A stretch of DNA of 27,965 nucleotides from an uncultured Clostridia bacterium (GCA_937858235.1 CALLZZ010000094.1:1-27965); one strand, 5' to 3'. Positions 7,192 to 15,566 are shown, counted from the first letter of the stretch. Notes: a model not told the origin generated them from the letters alone. Made by a program: numbers and translations.

Positions 7192-7869
7192 ATGGAAATG
7201 AGAAGTCATGTATTATTGGCCGGTTATTTATTGAACGATATTCCGGCCTGCCATTCGGTGATAAATCAAAAAGCATTTATTTTAGGCTGCATTGAGCCGG
7301 ATTTCAATATGTTCTCTTACATGAAGGGCTCTATCAAGTGCCAAAAACTCAGAGGACATAATTACAACAGTTCAAGGAGATATACCCTGCGTGTGATTGA
7401 ACATCTGCAAGGCAGAACGAGCTGGACTATGCGGGATTACTATCGGCTGGGGAAGCTGATGCACTATCTCGCAGACGCTTTCACCTATCCCCACAACGAA
7501 AGCTATCCAGGCACGCTGTGGGAACACCGTGTCTACGAGTCACATCTGCACCCGCACCTTGTTGCCGAACTGCGCCGGTGGGCGCAAGTAAGTGTGGGAG
7601 AAAAACCCAAAGATGCCGGCACCTTTATTGCCGGACTTCACGAAGAATACACCGGGCTGCCTGGAAACTATCACAATGACGCTATGTTCATCATTCAGGC
7701 GACAAGCCGTGTTATGAGGGCTTTGGCACCGGCGCCGGCAATTGTCTATAAGGAAGGAGTTGCGCTTTATGAAAATCCTGATTACAACAGATTGGTATGC
7801 CCCGACCGTGAATGGGGTTGTGACCTCGGTATTGAATCTGCGGAGAGAGCTTATCCGGCGCAGACATGA
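7192..7869 (+). CDS. Zinc-dependent phospholipase C-like protein
   Basis: A 225-residue protein matching the zinc-dependent phospholipase C fold. Likely metal ligands are in RSHVLLAG (His6), EPDFN (Asp37), GHNYNSS (His56), the core HYLADAFTYPH (His91, Asp95, His101) and HRVYESH (Glu117). No signal peptide is seen, so it probably acts in the cytoplasm, perhaps releasing diacylglycerol that the next enzyme could glycosylate (inference). I prefer the ATG at 7192 because GAGG lies about 10 bases upstream; a TTG at 7186 is the alternative. The last 33 or so residues overlap the next gene in another frame, so the native stop may have been lost and the tail may not be ancestral. Confidence 0.78.
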   Translation: MEMRSHVLLAGYLLNDIPACHSVINQKAFILGCIEPDFNMFSYMKGSIKCQKLRGHNYNSSRRYTLRVIEHLQGRTSWTMRDYYRLGKLMHYLADAFTYPHNESYPGTLWEHRVYESHLHPHLVAELRRWAQVSVGEKPKDAGTFIAGLHEEYTGLPGNYHNDAMFIIQATSRVMRALAPAPAIVYKEGVALYENPDYNRLVCPDREWGCDLGIESAERAYPAQT

Positions 7870-8965
7870 GGTTCGTGTCCTGACCCTGTCGCAGACCCTC
7901 CACTCCTATGAATCGGATGGGGTAACCTATATCGGTTCGGTGGGCGCGGGGAAAATCTATCCCGGCGCCAGAATTAAGGCGGCCCTCTCCAGTGGTTTTG
8001 TGCAGCGGATTTTGGATTGGAAGCCGGACATCATCCACTCTCAGTGTGAGTTTTCCACCTTCCTGATGGCCCGTCGGATCGCCAAGAGATTGTCCATCCC
8101 CATTGTCCACACCTATCACACGGTCTACGAGGACTACACCCACTATTTCATGTCCAACAAAAAATGGGGGCGGCAAATGACCTCTACACTATCACGCTGG
8201 GTGATTGAGCAGTGCGCCTCCGTCATCGCTCCCACGGAAAAGGTGCGAGCTGTTTTAAGCGGTTATGGAATTGACAGGCCCATTCATGTGGTACCCACCG
8301 GCATCGACCTTGATCGGTTCACAGCAGAAACCTCGGAAGAAAAGAAGTTTGACATCAGGAAGCGGCTTGACATTCCGGATGAAAACCGCATTCTGCTCTA
8401 TATCGGCCGTCTTGCTAAGGAGAAGAATCTGGAGGAGCTGCTGGGGTACTACGCAAAGCAGGACACACGGACGCTTACCTTCCTGATTGTCGGGGATGGG
8501 CCTTACCGCGATACACTGGAGAAAATGGCGTTGGATCTCGGCATCGGGGATTCGGTACGCTTTGCCGGTATGATTCCTCCGGAGCAAATTGGCGACTTCT
8601 ACCACATGGGAGACCTGTTTGTCAGTGCCTCCGTCAGCGAGACCCAAGGACTCACCTACATTGAAGCCCTCGCATCGGGGCTGCCGGCACTCTGCCGCAG
8701 GGATGCCTGTCTGGACGGAGTCATTCTGGATGGCTACAACGGTTGGCAATATGAAACGGAACGGGAATACCTGGCGGATATGAGACTCCTGCTTAGCGAT
8801 GCAGTCATACAAAAAATCATGCGCAAGAATGCGGCCAAATTCGCACAGCAAGCCTTTTCCGCCGCCGCATTCGCGGAAAGAGCGGAGAAAGTCTACTTTG
8901 AAACCCTTGGAGAAGCGAACATTGAAGAGAGAGCGGTCTGTTCAGAGGTGATCCCATGTCGATAA
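7769..8965 (+). CDS. GT4 glycosyltransferase, diacylglycerol glucosyltransferase-like
   Basis: A 398-residue GT-B enzyme. Its N-terminus MKILITTDWYAPTVNGVVTS and the blocks HTYHTVYEDY, VVPTGIDLDRF, YIGRLAKEKNLEELL and SETQGLTYIEALASGLP (the E-x7-E motif) match the GT4 branch that includes 1,2-diacylglycerol 3-glucosyltransferases (LafA/BgsB-type) and PimB-like enzymes. It would transfer a sugar from a nucleotide donor to a membrane lipid on the cytoplasmic side. The ATG at 7769 is chosen because GGAAGGAG lies about 9 bases before it; it overlaps the phospholipase gene by 101 bp. It overlaps the TVP38 gene by 10 bp. Family is firm; acceptor and sugar are inferred. Confidence 0.88.
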   Translation: MKILITTDWYAPTVNGVVTSVLNLRRELIRRRHEVRVLTLSQTLHSYESDGVTYIGSVGAGKIYPGARIKAALSSGFVQRILDWKPDIIHSQCEFSTFLMARRIAKRLSIPIVHTYHTVYEDYTHYFMSNKKWGRQMTSTLSRWVIEQCASVIAPTEKVRAVLSGYGIDRPIHVVPTGIDLDRFTAETSEEKKFDIRKRLDIPDENRILLYIGRLAKEKNLEELLGYYAKQDTRTLTFLIVGDGPYRDTLEKMALDLGIGDSVRFAGMIPPEQIGDFYHMGDLFVSASVSETQGLTYIEALASGLPALCRRDACLDGVILDGYNGWQYETEREYLADMRLLLSDAVIQKIMRKNAAKFAQQAFSAAAFAERAEKVYFETLGEANIEERAVCSEVIPCR

Positions 8966-9552
8966 ACATTGCGAAAAGAACCATCCAGATTTGTTCTATC
9001 CTCAGTTTAGTCGGCTGTATGATATTTGCCGTTTATGCCTTTCATCAGCACCTATTTACTTCTCAGGAGGCTTTGCAGACGTATATCTCAGGCTTTGGGC
9101 GGATGGGTGCGCTGGTTTTCATCGTGTTTCAAGTGGTCCAGGTGGTGATTCCTCTCCTGCCGGGCGGACTCGGCTGTTTGGCAGGGGTGCTGCTGTTTGG
9201 GCCATGGGCAGGCTTTCTTTACAATTACATTGGAATCTGCATCGGCTCCATCCTGGCTTTCATCATTTCCAGAAACTTTGGCAAGTCCGTACTGTATGCC
9301 ATGTTCAGCGACAAGATGATCGCAAAGTATGAAGCCTGGACGGGAAGCGAGAGCAAATTTGCCCGGTGGTTTGCCATCGCCATCTTTTTCCCTGTGGCGC
9401 CGGATGATTTCCTATGCTATCTGGCGGGCACCACGGGGATCAGTTGGCGGAAATTTACCGCTATCATTCTGATGGGAAAGCCCGCCTCCATCGCTCTGTA
9501 TAGCTTGGGGCTGAATGTAGTTTTTAAACAGATTGCAGCGTTGGTGCATTGA
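8956..9552 (+). CDS. TVP38/TMEM64 (VTT domain) membrane protein
   Basis: A 198-residue membrane protein with about five hydrophobic segments and the VTT/SNARE-associated signatures: VIPLLPGGLGCLAGVLLFG followed by GPWAGF..GICIGSILAFIISRNFGK, and the later FFPVAPDDFLCYLAGTTGIS. The superfamily, shared with DedA, is linked to lipid scrambling or transport. Lying between two GT4 genes, it may help move glycolipid precursors or products. Its start overlaps the end of the first GT4 gene by 10 bp, with GAGGTGAT upstream. Confidence 0.88.
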   Translation: MSINIAKRTIQICSILSLVGCMIFAVYAFHQHLFTSQEALQTYISGFGRMGALVFIVFQVVQVVIPLLPGGLGCLAGVLLFGPWAGFLYNYIGICIGSILAFIISRNFGKSVLYAMFSDKMIAKYEAWTGSESKFARWFAIAIFFPVAPDDFLCYLAGTTGISWRKFTAIILMGKPASIALYSLGLNVVFKQIAALVH

Positions 9553-9566
9553 AAGGAGGAGAATCT

Positions 9567-10649
9567 ATGAGCATTACCCTATACTCCGGCTGTCTGTCAC
9601 TGGTACGCAAAAGCGGCGTTGGACAAGCCATCCTGCACCAGAGGGATATGCTGGAGCGCATCGGCATTGAGGCCACGAACAAATGGACGGAGACCTCGTC
9701 TGCCGTACATATCAACACGGTGTTTCCTGACTCCCCGGTGGCGGCATGGTTTGCGAGGCTGCGGCACAGGAAGGTCGTCTATTACGGCCATTCCACGATG
9801 GAGGATTTCCGCAATTCCTTCAAGGGTTCCAATCTGTTTGCCCCGCTGTTTAAGCGCTGGATTATCCACTGCTACGAGCTGGGCGACCTCGTGATTACGC
9901 CCACCCCTTATTCCAAGCGGGTGCTGGAGAGCTATGGAGTCAAAAGGCCAATCTATGCCCTTTCCAACGGTGTAGATACCGACTTTTTTGCCCCCAGCCT
10001 GGAGCGCCGTACCGCCTTCCGAAACAAATACGGACTCAGCCCAGCAGAAAAAGCGGTCATTTCCGTGGGACATTATATCGAGCGCAAGGGTCTGTTGGAT
10101 TTTGTGGAGCTGGCCCGCGCTCTGCCGCAGGTGCGCTTTTTCTGGTTTGGGTATACCAATCTGAATCTTGTACCAAAGCGCATCCGCACCGCCATCCAAA
10201 ACGCTCCGAAAAATCTCAGCTTTCCCGGCTATGTGGAACGGGAGGAGCTGCGGGACGCCTATTGCGGCTGCGATCTGTTTGCCTTCCTCTCCAACGAGGA
10301 AACGGAGGGAATCGTGGTGCTCGAAGCGCTCGCCTGCGGCATCCCCGCCTTGGTACGGGATATTCCGGTCTATAACGGCTGGCTGGCCGATGGGCAGAGC
10401 GTCCACAAGGCAAGCTCTCTCGCCGGGTTTGCGGAAAAAACAGCCGCCATCCTGACAGGCGCCTTACCTGACCTCACCGCTTCGGGCCTGCGGGTTGCAA
10501 GGGAGCGCAGTTTGGACGCCGTTGGCGAAAAGCTTGCCCGAATCTATCAAAAAGAAAACATTTTATCCGCAGTTTATCTTCAGGAAAACAGCAGTTTAGC
10601 AGCCGCTGATACAATGAACACATCAACCTGTAAGGAGGGGTCAACATGA
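9567..10649 (+). CDS. GT4 glycosyltransferase, second glycolipid enzyme
   Basis: A 360-residue GT-B glycosyltransferase. Its N-terminal SGVGQAILHQRDML recalls the GQGVGSAYLEQ-type start of LafB/BgsA enzymes, which add the second sugar to glycosyl-diacylglycerol. Other blocks are YYGHSTMEDFRNSF, ITPTPYSKRVLESYGV, LSNGVDTDFF, VGHYIERKGLLDFV and NEETEGIVVLEALACGIPAL (E-x7-E). The ATG at 9567 follows AAAGGAGGAG. It comes 14 bases after the TVP38 stop and overlaps the next ATG as ATGA. With the first GT4 it could form a two-step diglycosyl-lipid pathway; the likeness to LafB/BgsA is from memory of motifs, not an alignment. Confidence 0.86.
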   Translation: MSITLYSGCLSLVRKSGVGQAILHQRDMLERIGIEATNKWTETSSAVHINTVFPDSPVAAWFARLRHRKVVYYGHSTMEDFRNSFKGSNLFAPLFKRWIIHCYELGDLVITPTPYSKRVLESYGVKRPIYALSNGVDTDFFAPSLERRTAFRNKYGLSPAEKAVISVGHYIERKGLLDFVELARALPQVRFFWFGYTNLNLVPKRIRTAIQNAPKNLSFPGYVEREELRDAYCGCDLFAFLSNEETEGIVVLEALACGIPALVRDIPVYNGWLADGQSVHKASSLAGFAEKTAAILTGALPDLTASGLRVARERSLDAVGEKLARIYQKENILSAVYLQENSSLAAADTMNTSTCKEGST

Positions 10650-11290
10650 CTAAATTGCAAACGAAAATTATGAGCATGGATTTCAAAAAGACCGCAAAAC
10701 ACTTCATCCTGCTGTCGCTTGTCATCGTCCTTTTGGGCGGTATTCTGACCGGATTCCTATTCCGCACACAAATCAGTGAGGCCGTCACCTGGCATCAAAC
10801 CTATGAAAGTAACCGGGGCAGCGAAGACGTCCGTTATGATGGAGAGCATGATTACGGAGATCGTGAACGGGAGCACGAACGCGAATATGAAGGACCCGAT
10901 TTCTTCGAGTCCGGACAATTTACACAGCCCACAGTGGTCGCCGTCGCGACCTTCATTACCTACGTGAGCCTCTGCGGATTGCTGGCGCTTGCCTACTGGC
11001 TGCTGATTATGGCTTGGCTCTATCAGGCGGCGTCGAAGGCGGACATGAATCGGACGCTTTGGACGATTCTGGGTCTGTTCTTTAACCTTGCGGCGGTCAT
11101 TGGGTTCCTGATTGCGCGCAGCCAGCAAACGGTCTGCCCAAGCTGTGGGGTCTACCAGAAATCCGGCGCCTTCTGCCGCGTCTGCGGAGCATCTCTGCAA
11201 ATGAAGTGTGGAGAGTGCGGCACGGTGGTGGATGGAAAAGCTGCCTACTGTCCTCACTGTGGAAAGCCGCTGAAAGACAAAACCAAATAA
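10646..11290 (+). CDS. Zinc-ribbon membrane protein, function unknown
   Basis: A 214-residue membrane protein of no recognised function. TM1 is at about 19-39, followed by a highly charged, His/Glu/Arg/Tyr-rich segment (residues 54-90). TM2 is at about 95-128 and TM3 at 138-157, then a tail with two CxxC...CxxC zinc ribbons (C164, C167, C177, C180 and C188, C191, C202, C205). By the positive-inside rule the ribbons are probably cytoplasmic and the charged loop outside. ATGA overlap with the preceding GT4 gene and AGGAGGGG five bases upstream tie it to this operon. It could be a sensor or scaffold; that is speculation. Confidence 0.8.
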   Translation: MTKLQTKIMSMDFKKTAKHFILLSLVIVLLGGILTGFLFRTQISEAVTWHQTYESNRGSEDVRYDGEHDYGDREREHEREYEGPDFFESGQFTQPTVVAVATFITYVSLCGLLALAYWLLIMAWLYQAASKADMNRTLWTILGLFFNLAAVIGFLIARSQQTVCPSCGVYQKSGAFCRVCGASLQMKCGECGTVVDGKAAYCPHCGKPLKDKTK

Positions 11291-11313
11291 AAGCGCATCG
11301 TTTGACCAAAAGC

Positions 11314-11352
11314 GGGGCTGCATCGGCCAAACCCTTGGGGCCATGCAGCCCC
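11314..11352 (+). other. Intergenic hairpin before the ABC transporter gene
   Basis: GGGGCTGCAT (11314-11323) pairs perfectly with ATGCAGCCCC (11343-11352), with an inner GGCC/GGCC helix. No T run follows, so it is not a normal terminator. It lies 25 bases before the ABC ATPase start and may protect or process the mRNA, tuning expression within the operon. Confidence 0.5.
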
Positions 11353-11376
11353 CATATTATGAAGGAGGGAAACCCT

Positions 11377-12330
11377 ATGATACAAACTAAACATCTTGAA
11401 AAAACCTACCGAAACGGCTTCCGGGCGGTAAAGGATTTGAGTCTGCATGTGGAAAAAGGCGATATTTTCGGCTTTCTCGGTCCCAACGGCGCCGGAAAAA
11501 CCACCACCATCCGTATGCTGGACGGACTGCTGACTCCCACACGGGGAAAAGTTTTAATCGGCGGCATGGAGGTGGACGGCCACGCCTCTGAAATCCGAAG
11601 GATGATCGGCGTTGTGCCGGAATCTCACGGCTATTACTACTGGATGACGGCCAAGGAATACCTGCAATACTTTTACGCGCTGTTCAATCACGGCGGCTCT
11701 GACGAGAAGTATTTGAGAGCACTTTTGGCCAAGGTCGGCCTTGCCGACAAAGCGGATGTCCCTGTCGGGCAGTTTTCCCGCGGGATGAAGCAGCGGCTGG
11801 GGATTGCCAAGGCTCTGGTGAACCGCCCGCAAATCATTTTCCTCGATGAGCCGACATTGGGCCTTGATCCGCGGGGCCAGCGGGAAATCCAGCAGCTCCT
11901 GTTCGATATCAACAAGAGTGACGGTATCACCATCTTTATCACCTCTCATATGCTCAAAGACATTGAGGTGCTTTGCAACAAGGTTTGCATTATCAAGGAC
12001 GGCTCTCTGGTGGAACAGGGCAGCATCCGCGAGCTGCAGGAAAAGTACCGGGATGGCTACTCCATGCTCTTGCAGACCAGCGACAACGAAGCCGCAGAAG
12101 GTCTGATCCGCAAGCTCAAAAAGGTCGCGCGGGTTGCCGGAGAGGATGGGCAGCTTCTCATTGAGTGCGAGTCCGGCCTTTCCGATGATGAGGTACTGTC
12201 AGTCAAGCACGAGCTGGTGACGGCGATCCTTTCCAACGGTCTGGATATCCGTGAAATGACCCATAAAACACTCAGCATGGAAGACATTTTCTTCAAAGTC
12301 ACCGACGCCGAAAAGGAGGGTATCGCATGA
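11377..12330 (+). CDS. ABC transporter ATP-binding protein
   Basis: A 317-residue ATPase subunit of an ABC-2 type exporter. Walker A is GPNGAGKT (35-42), the Q-loop region is GVVPESHG with Glu instead of Gln, the signature is FSRGMKQRLG (133-142), Walker B is IIFLDEP (153-159), and the H-loop is ITSH. The C-terminal 90 or so residues form the extension common in drug and lantibiotic exporters. The ATG at 11377 follows GAAGGAGGG. The permease gene overlaps its stop as ATGA. The pair probably exports or handles a lipid, peptide or polysaccharide; the substrate is unknown. Confidence 0.94.
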   Translation: MIQTKHLEKTYRNGFRAVKDLSLHVEKGDIFGFLGPNGAGKTTTIRMLDGLLTPTRGKVLIGGMEVDGHASEIRRMIGVVPESHGYYYWMTAKEYLQYFYALFNHGGSDEKYLRALLAKVGLADKADVPVGQFSRGMKQRLGIAKALVNRPQIIFLDEPTLGLDPRGQREIQQLLFDINKSDGITIFITSHMLKDIEVLCNKVCIIKDGSLVEQGSIRELQEKYRDGYSMLLQTSDNEAAEGLIRKLKKVARVAGEDGQLLIECESGLSDDEVLSVKHELVTAILSNGLDIREMTHKTLSMEDIFFKVTDAEKEGIA

Positions 12331-13085
12331 ATCAGTCCATGGTAAAAAAGGAGCTGCGGGAAAGCCTTTACGAAAGCAAAGGACTTTGGATGATTGCAGC
12401 GGTTTCCGTGATTCTCACGGCGCTTTGCGTCCTCGCCACTACGATCCGTGAGGCTTCCGCTTTCTCACAGACCGACGTTCTTCAATACGCTATCAAGGCT
12501 GTTTTATTTCTGACACTGATGGTCTGCATGGTGCTTGGCGCCTCTTCCTTCGTAGCCGAGCGGGAGGAAAACACCTTAGAGAGTCTTTTGCTTACACCAA
12601 TTTCAAAGCTGCAACTCACCCTGTCAAAATATGTGGGCTCACTGCTCATAGGCTTTGTGCTGCTGCTGGTGTCCGTACCCTATATCCTCGCCATCAGCGC
12701 CGGCTCCGGTCTGACGGCCAGCGCCCTGTTTATCACCTTTTTCTGCGGGCTTCTCACTCTGCTGGCCTTTACGGGCATTGCCGTCATGCTCTCCGTCCTT
12801 TTGGAAAGCACCAAGGCGTCTATTTTGACCTCTGTCCTGATCCTGCTCGTTTTAACCTTTCCCGCATTTTTGAAAGGGATTTTGAAGCTTTCGGCCGTTG
12901 GCAGGTTCTTCCTGAGCATTGACCCCATCGCCTGCTGCTTTAATCTGATGGAGAAGATGCTTGTGGATCAGGTTTCTGTTTTCTCTCTGATGCAGTATGT
13001 GTTGCCGCTTCTTGTGTTTGCCGCCATTGGCATTGCACTTTTGGTTTGGGGCAGCGGTAAAGTTTCCCTGAAAGGAGAGAAATAA
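12327..13085 (+). CDS. ABC-2 type transporter permease
   Basis: A 252-residue membrane protein with six predicted helices. The conserved stretch FVAEREENTLESLLLTPIS (near residue 76) is typical of ABC-2 permeases of the NatB/YhaP kind. It overlaps the ATPase stop by four bases (ATGA) and is followed after one base by the secreted accessory gene, so the three form a unit. It works with the ATPase upstream as the membrane half of the exporter. Confidence 0.92.
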   Translation: MNQSMVKKELRESLYESKGLWMIAAVSVILTALCVLATTIREASAFSQTDVLQYAIKAVLFLTLMVCMVLGASSFVAEREENTLESLLLTPISKLQLTLSKYVGSLLIGFVLLLVSVPYILAISAGSGLTASALFITFFCGLLTLLAFTGIAVMLSVLLESTKASILTSVLILLVLTFPAFLKGILKLSAVGRFFLSIDPIACCFNLMEKMLVDQVSVFSLMQYVLPLLVFAAIGIALLVWGSGKVSLKGEK

Positions 13086-13086
13086 G

Positions 13087-13635
13087 ATGAAGAAAATCAT
13101 TTCTATGTTTGCGGCGGTATTGCTCTTTGTCTGCTCCGCGGTGCCCGCTTTTGCAGCGCAGGCTCCGGGGGAGGTCAGCGTTGTGATCAACTCACCCACC
13201 GCCGTGGAGGATAAACCTGTTTATGAGAATAATCTCGATATCACCGTGACCAACACGACAGACCATACCTTGAACAACCTTGTTTGCTACCTTTCCATTG
13301 TGGATGTGGACAGGGGGTTCAGTTACAATGTAGACGAGTTCGGTCCCAACGCATACCAGACTCACTCCATTACTTCTCTGGCGGCCGGCGAATCCGCATC
13401 GGTTGTAATTCCGGTAAAGGTGACCTATGTCGGGCAGTTCAAGTTTCTAATTTCTGTCGTCAACCCGGACACGGGAGCCACCTCCACCTCAAATGCCCTT
13501 TCGGTCCATATGATTGCCACCTCTCACCTGAACAACACCTTGGTATTGGCAGTGTCCATCACTGTCTCGCTCGTTATCATTGTGGGTGTCTTTCTTCTCA
13601 TGAACCGCCGAAAACAACTCGGAAAGCAAAAATAA
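13087..13635 (+). CDS. Secreted, C-terminally anchored beta-domain protein
   Basis: A 182-residue protein with a signal peptide (likely cleavage after AFA, near residue 23). One extracellular domain of about 115 residues follows, patterned like a CARDB/NEW3-type immunoglobulin fold (DITVTNTTDHTLNNLVCYLS, then YVGQFKFLISVV). A C-terminal TM at about 149-172 is followed by a basic tail. Similar proteins accompany ABC-2 exporters, where they are thought to be accessory components. It lies one base after the permease stop, preceded by GGAGAG. The fold call is by pattern only. Confidence 0.75.
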   Translation: MKKIISMFAAVLLFVCSAVPAFAAQAPGEVSVVINSPTAVEDKPVYENNLDITVTNTTDHTLNNLVCYLSIVDVDRGFSYNVDEFGPNAYQTHSITSLAAGESASVVIPVKVTYVGQFKFLISVVNPDTGATSTSNALSVHMIATSHLNNTLVLAVSITVSLVIIVGVFLLMNRRKQLGKQK

Positions 13636-13650
13636 AGGATGTGACCCCGG

Positions 13651-14196
13651 ATGCAAGCCATTGATTTTTCTATTCTCAACTTTATATATGACCATTTTCG
13701 GACAGCATGGCTGGATGTGTTGATGCCCTTTGTCACAGCGCTGGGTAATTCGGGCGCCATCTGGATTGTCCTGGCAATCGGTCTGCTCATCACCAAAAAG
13801 TACAGAAAGGTCGGAATTGCCCTGTGCTGCGCGCTGGCTCTTGACGTCGTCATCTGTAACGGTATTTTGAAGCCCTTTGTCGCCCGGATTCGTCCCTGCG
13901 ACATCAACACAGCAGTGGAATTGCTCATCCCGCGCCCCGATGATTTTTCCTTCCCATCCGGGCATACAGCGGCATCCTTCGCTGCGGCATCCGCACTCTG
14001 GTTCAGCCGCCAAAAGATAAAGCTTTGGATACCCGCATTGATTCTCGCGGTACTGATCGCTTTCTCCCGGCTCTATCTCTATGTGCATTTCCCCTCCGAT
14101 GTGGTGGCCGGTGTCCTGCTTGGCTGCGTGTTCGGATTTATCGGATACAAGCTGGCGGATATGATCGAGGGCATATGGCAGCGGCGCCGTTCATGA
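13651..14196 (+). CDS. PAP2-family lipid phosphatase (BcrC-like)
   Basis: A 181-residue membrane phosphatase with the three PAP2 motifs: KPFVARIRP (Lys74, Arg81-Pro82), FPSGHT (101-106) and SRLYLYVHFPSD (139-150; Arg140, His146, Asp150). The family removes phosphate from undecaprenyl diphosphate (BcrC, giving bacitracin tolerance) or from phosphatidate and related lipids. As the last gene of the operon it could recycle the lipid carrier or yield diacylglycerol for the GT4 enzymes; both are inference. A strong terminator follows 36 bases after the stop. Confidence 0.92.
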   Translation: MQAIDFSILNFIYDHFRTAWLDVLMPFVTALGNSGAIWIVLAIGLLITKKYRKVGIALCCALALDVVICNGILKPFVARIRPCDINTAVELLIPRPDDFSFPSGHTAASFAAASALWFSRQKIKLWIPALILAVLIAFSRLYLYVHFPSDVVAGVLLGCVFGFIGYKLADMIEGIWQRRRS

Positions 14197-14231
14197 CGAG
14201 CCGTTCCGTTCTCCAGTGCGCCCCATAACGC

Positions 14232-14283
14232 AAAAAAGCACTTGATGGGCGCGGTTTGTTCCGCGGACATCAAGTGCTTTTTT
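14232..14283. terminator. Bidirectional terminator between convergent operons
   Basis: A perfect 16-bp stem, AAAAAAGCACTTGATG (14232-14247) with CATCAAGTGCTTTTTT (14268-14283), also has an inner CGCGG/CCGCG helix. It has T runs in both directions and ends both the plus-strand PAP2 operon and the minus-strand GT2 operon. Confidence 0.92.
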
Positions 14284-14489
14284 CACTGCTTTTTCTGCTT
14301 CATCCGAGGCATGCACACCTGCCGGACTGACAGGATCAGGGAGCTGATACAGAAGAAAATGAGGATTTTGGAGGATACGAAATTCGTAGTGAAGTCCATC
14401 ATGGGATTGTACCAATCAAGGACTGAAAAGGTCAGAAACGCAAGGGACATTACAATACACAAATGCGATAAGAGCTTAAAAAACTTCAT
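14283..14489 (-). CDS. Small two-helix membrane protein, unknown function
   Basis: A 68-residue protein with two hydrophobic helices (about residues 6-24 and 40-56) and a basic tail ending MKQKKQ. I do not recognise the family. It is probably real: it starts 18 bases after the glycosidase stop in the same direction, has AAAGGA about 10 bases upstream, and its stop codon touches the terminator stem. It would be the third gene of the GT2 operon and so under two-component system 2. It may be a membrane partner of the GtrA or glycosidase proteins, which is speculation. Confidence 0.65.
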   Translation of the reverse strand: MKFFKLLSHLCIVMSLAFLTFSVLDWYNPMMDFTTNFVSSKILIFFCISSLILSVRQVCMPRMKQKKQ

Positions 14490-14507
14490 GGTCAGTCATC
14501 CTTTCTG

Positions 14508-15566
14508 TCAAGCGCTCGGTTCACAAATACAAATGCAATCCGAAATGATTTTTTCGGGCTTATAGGGCCGATTTACTACAGCGTTATCCAATGTCATAAA
14601 GGTGGTGTGGCCGCCGTCCAAATTGTAGGCCGCCGTGCAACCGAGGCCTTCAAATATAGCCGCAAGCTCCGGCAGCTTCATTCCTCTGGAATATCCGGCC
14701 TGCCTGCCATCCACAGCTACGAAACAATAATGTCCCGGCTCATAATAACCGATGGCGCTGCGCGGGTGACTTTTGCGAATATAGTCCCAAGTATTGAACT
14801 CTGTCTGCGCCTTTCCGTTGTCATCCAGCAGCTTGGGTCCAAATACCCATGTTTGAATGGCACCATCGTCAAGGGCATGCTGCGCATTAAATTTCTCAGG
14901 GCTGCTGGTAACCATTCTTCCGTCATTGTAGAGTACACAGATATCTGCGGTGGTGGGGTTTGAGCGATAAACGGTGCCGTTGCGGACCAAGAGGCCATTG
15001 AGGTGCTTCAGGTTAAAGCGGTAGGAATCGCCGTTTATCGCAAGCACAGCTCCAACCTCCGCACTCATATCTGACAGGGATTGCTTGTATTTCCCATAAG
15101 TATCATACGCAAAGTGCGTTTGAAAGCTGCTGATATCCGCCATATACACATCGGCAATGTAATAGGTTACGGTGTTATCTCCGCTGCCCATCGTATGCTG
15201 TGTGATATCCACGGACAAATTGGGACTTGAATAGGTGGTGGCGGTCGACACAACCTCCGATGTAAAATGATCAGCAAATTTTGTTTTCCAATCCGCCGCG
15301 TCGGAAGGGGAGTCTGCCGCCGGAGCGCTTGTATCCGGATGATTTGGCACTTTGGAAGTCGCCCCTTTTTCTGTCGAGGATATGGACAGGTGCAGTTTCT
15401 GGCTATTCGGATTTACCGACGCCATAACGGGACTGTCCGGGTAAGCCGCGGGGAGCTCATATACCGTATAGTAAACGAGGAAAACCAGAAGAGCCGTGGC
15501 CAGGATATCCAAAAACAGCGACAAAACCACGGGGAGCCGACGACGTTCCTTTGCGATATCAGGCAT
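14508..15566 (-). CDS. Phosphodiester glycosidase (NAGPA domain) membrane protein
   Basis: A 352-residue protein with a short basic cytoplasmic start, one signal-anchor helix (about 12-33), and a low-complexity linker to about 95. The NAGPA/DUF2233 domain follows, with conserved blocks AINGD (176-180), HPRSAIG (267-273), VDGR (285-288) and YNLDGGHTT (314-322). The family hydrolyses sugar-phosphodiester bonds (in animals, GlcNAc-1-phosphodiester). Facing outward, it may trim sugar phosphodiesters on wall or lipoteichoic polymers; the substrate is inferred. It overlaps the upstream GT2-GtrA gene by 8 bp. Confidence 0.9.
   Translation of the reverse strand: MPDIAKERRRLPVVLSLFLDILATALLVFLVYYTVYELPAAYPDSPVMASVNPNSQKLHLSISSTEKGATSKVPNHPDTSAPAADSPSDAADWKTKFADHFTSEVVSTATTYSSPNLSVDITQHTMGSGDNTVTYYIADVYMADISSFQTHFAYDTYGKYKQSLSDMSAEVGAVLAINGDSYRFNLKHLNGLLVRNGTVYRSNPTTADICVLYNDGRMVTSSPEKFNAQHALDDGAIQTWVFGPKLLDDNGKAQTEFNTWDYIRKSHPRSAIGYYEPGHYCFVAVDGRQAGYSRGMKLPELAAIFEGLGCTAAYNLDGGHTTFMTLDNAVVNRPYKPEKIISDCICICEPSA

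Noticed and set aside
9597..10406. A 269-codon minus-strand frame opposite the second GT4 gene
   Set aside because: It lies wholly antisense to a clear glycosyltransferase with all family motifs, and has no ribosome-binding site or domain pattern.
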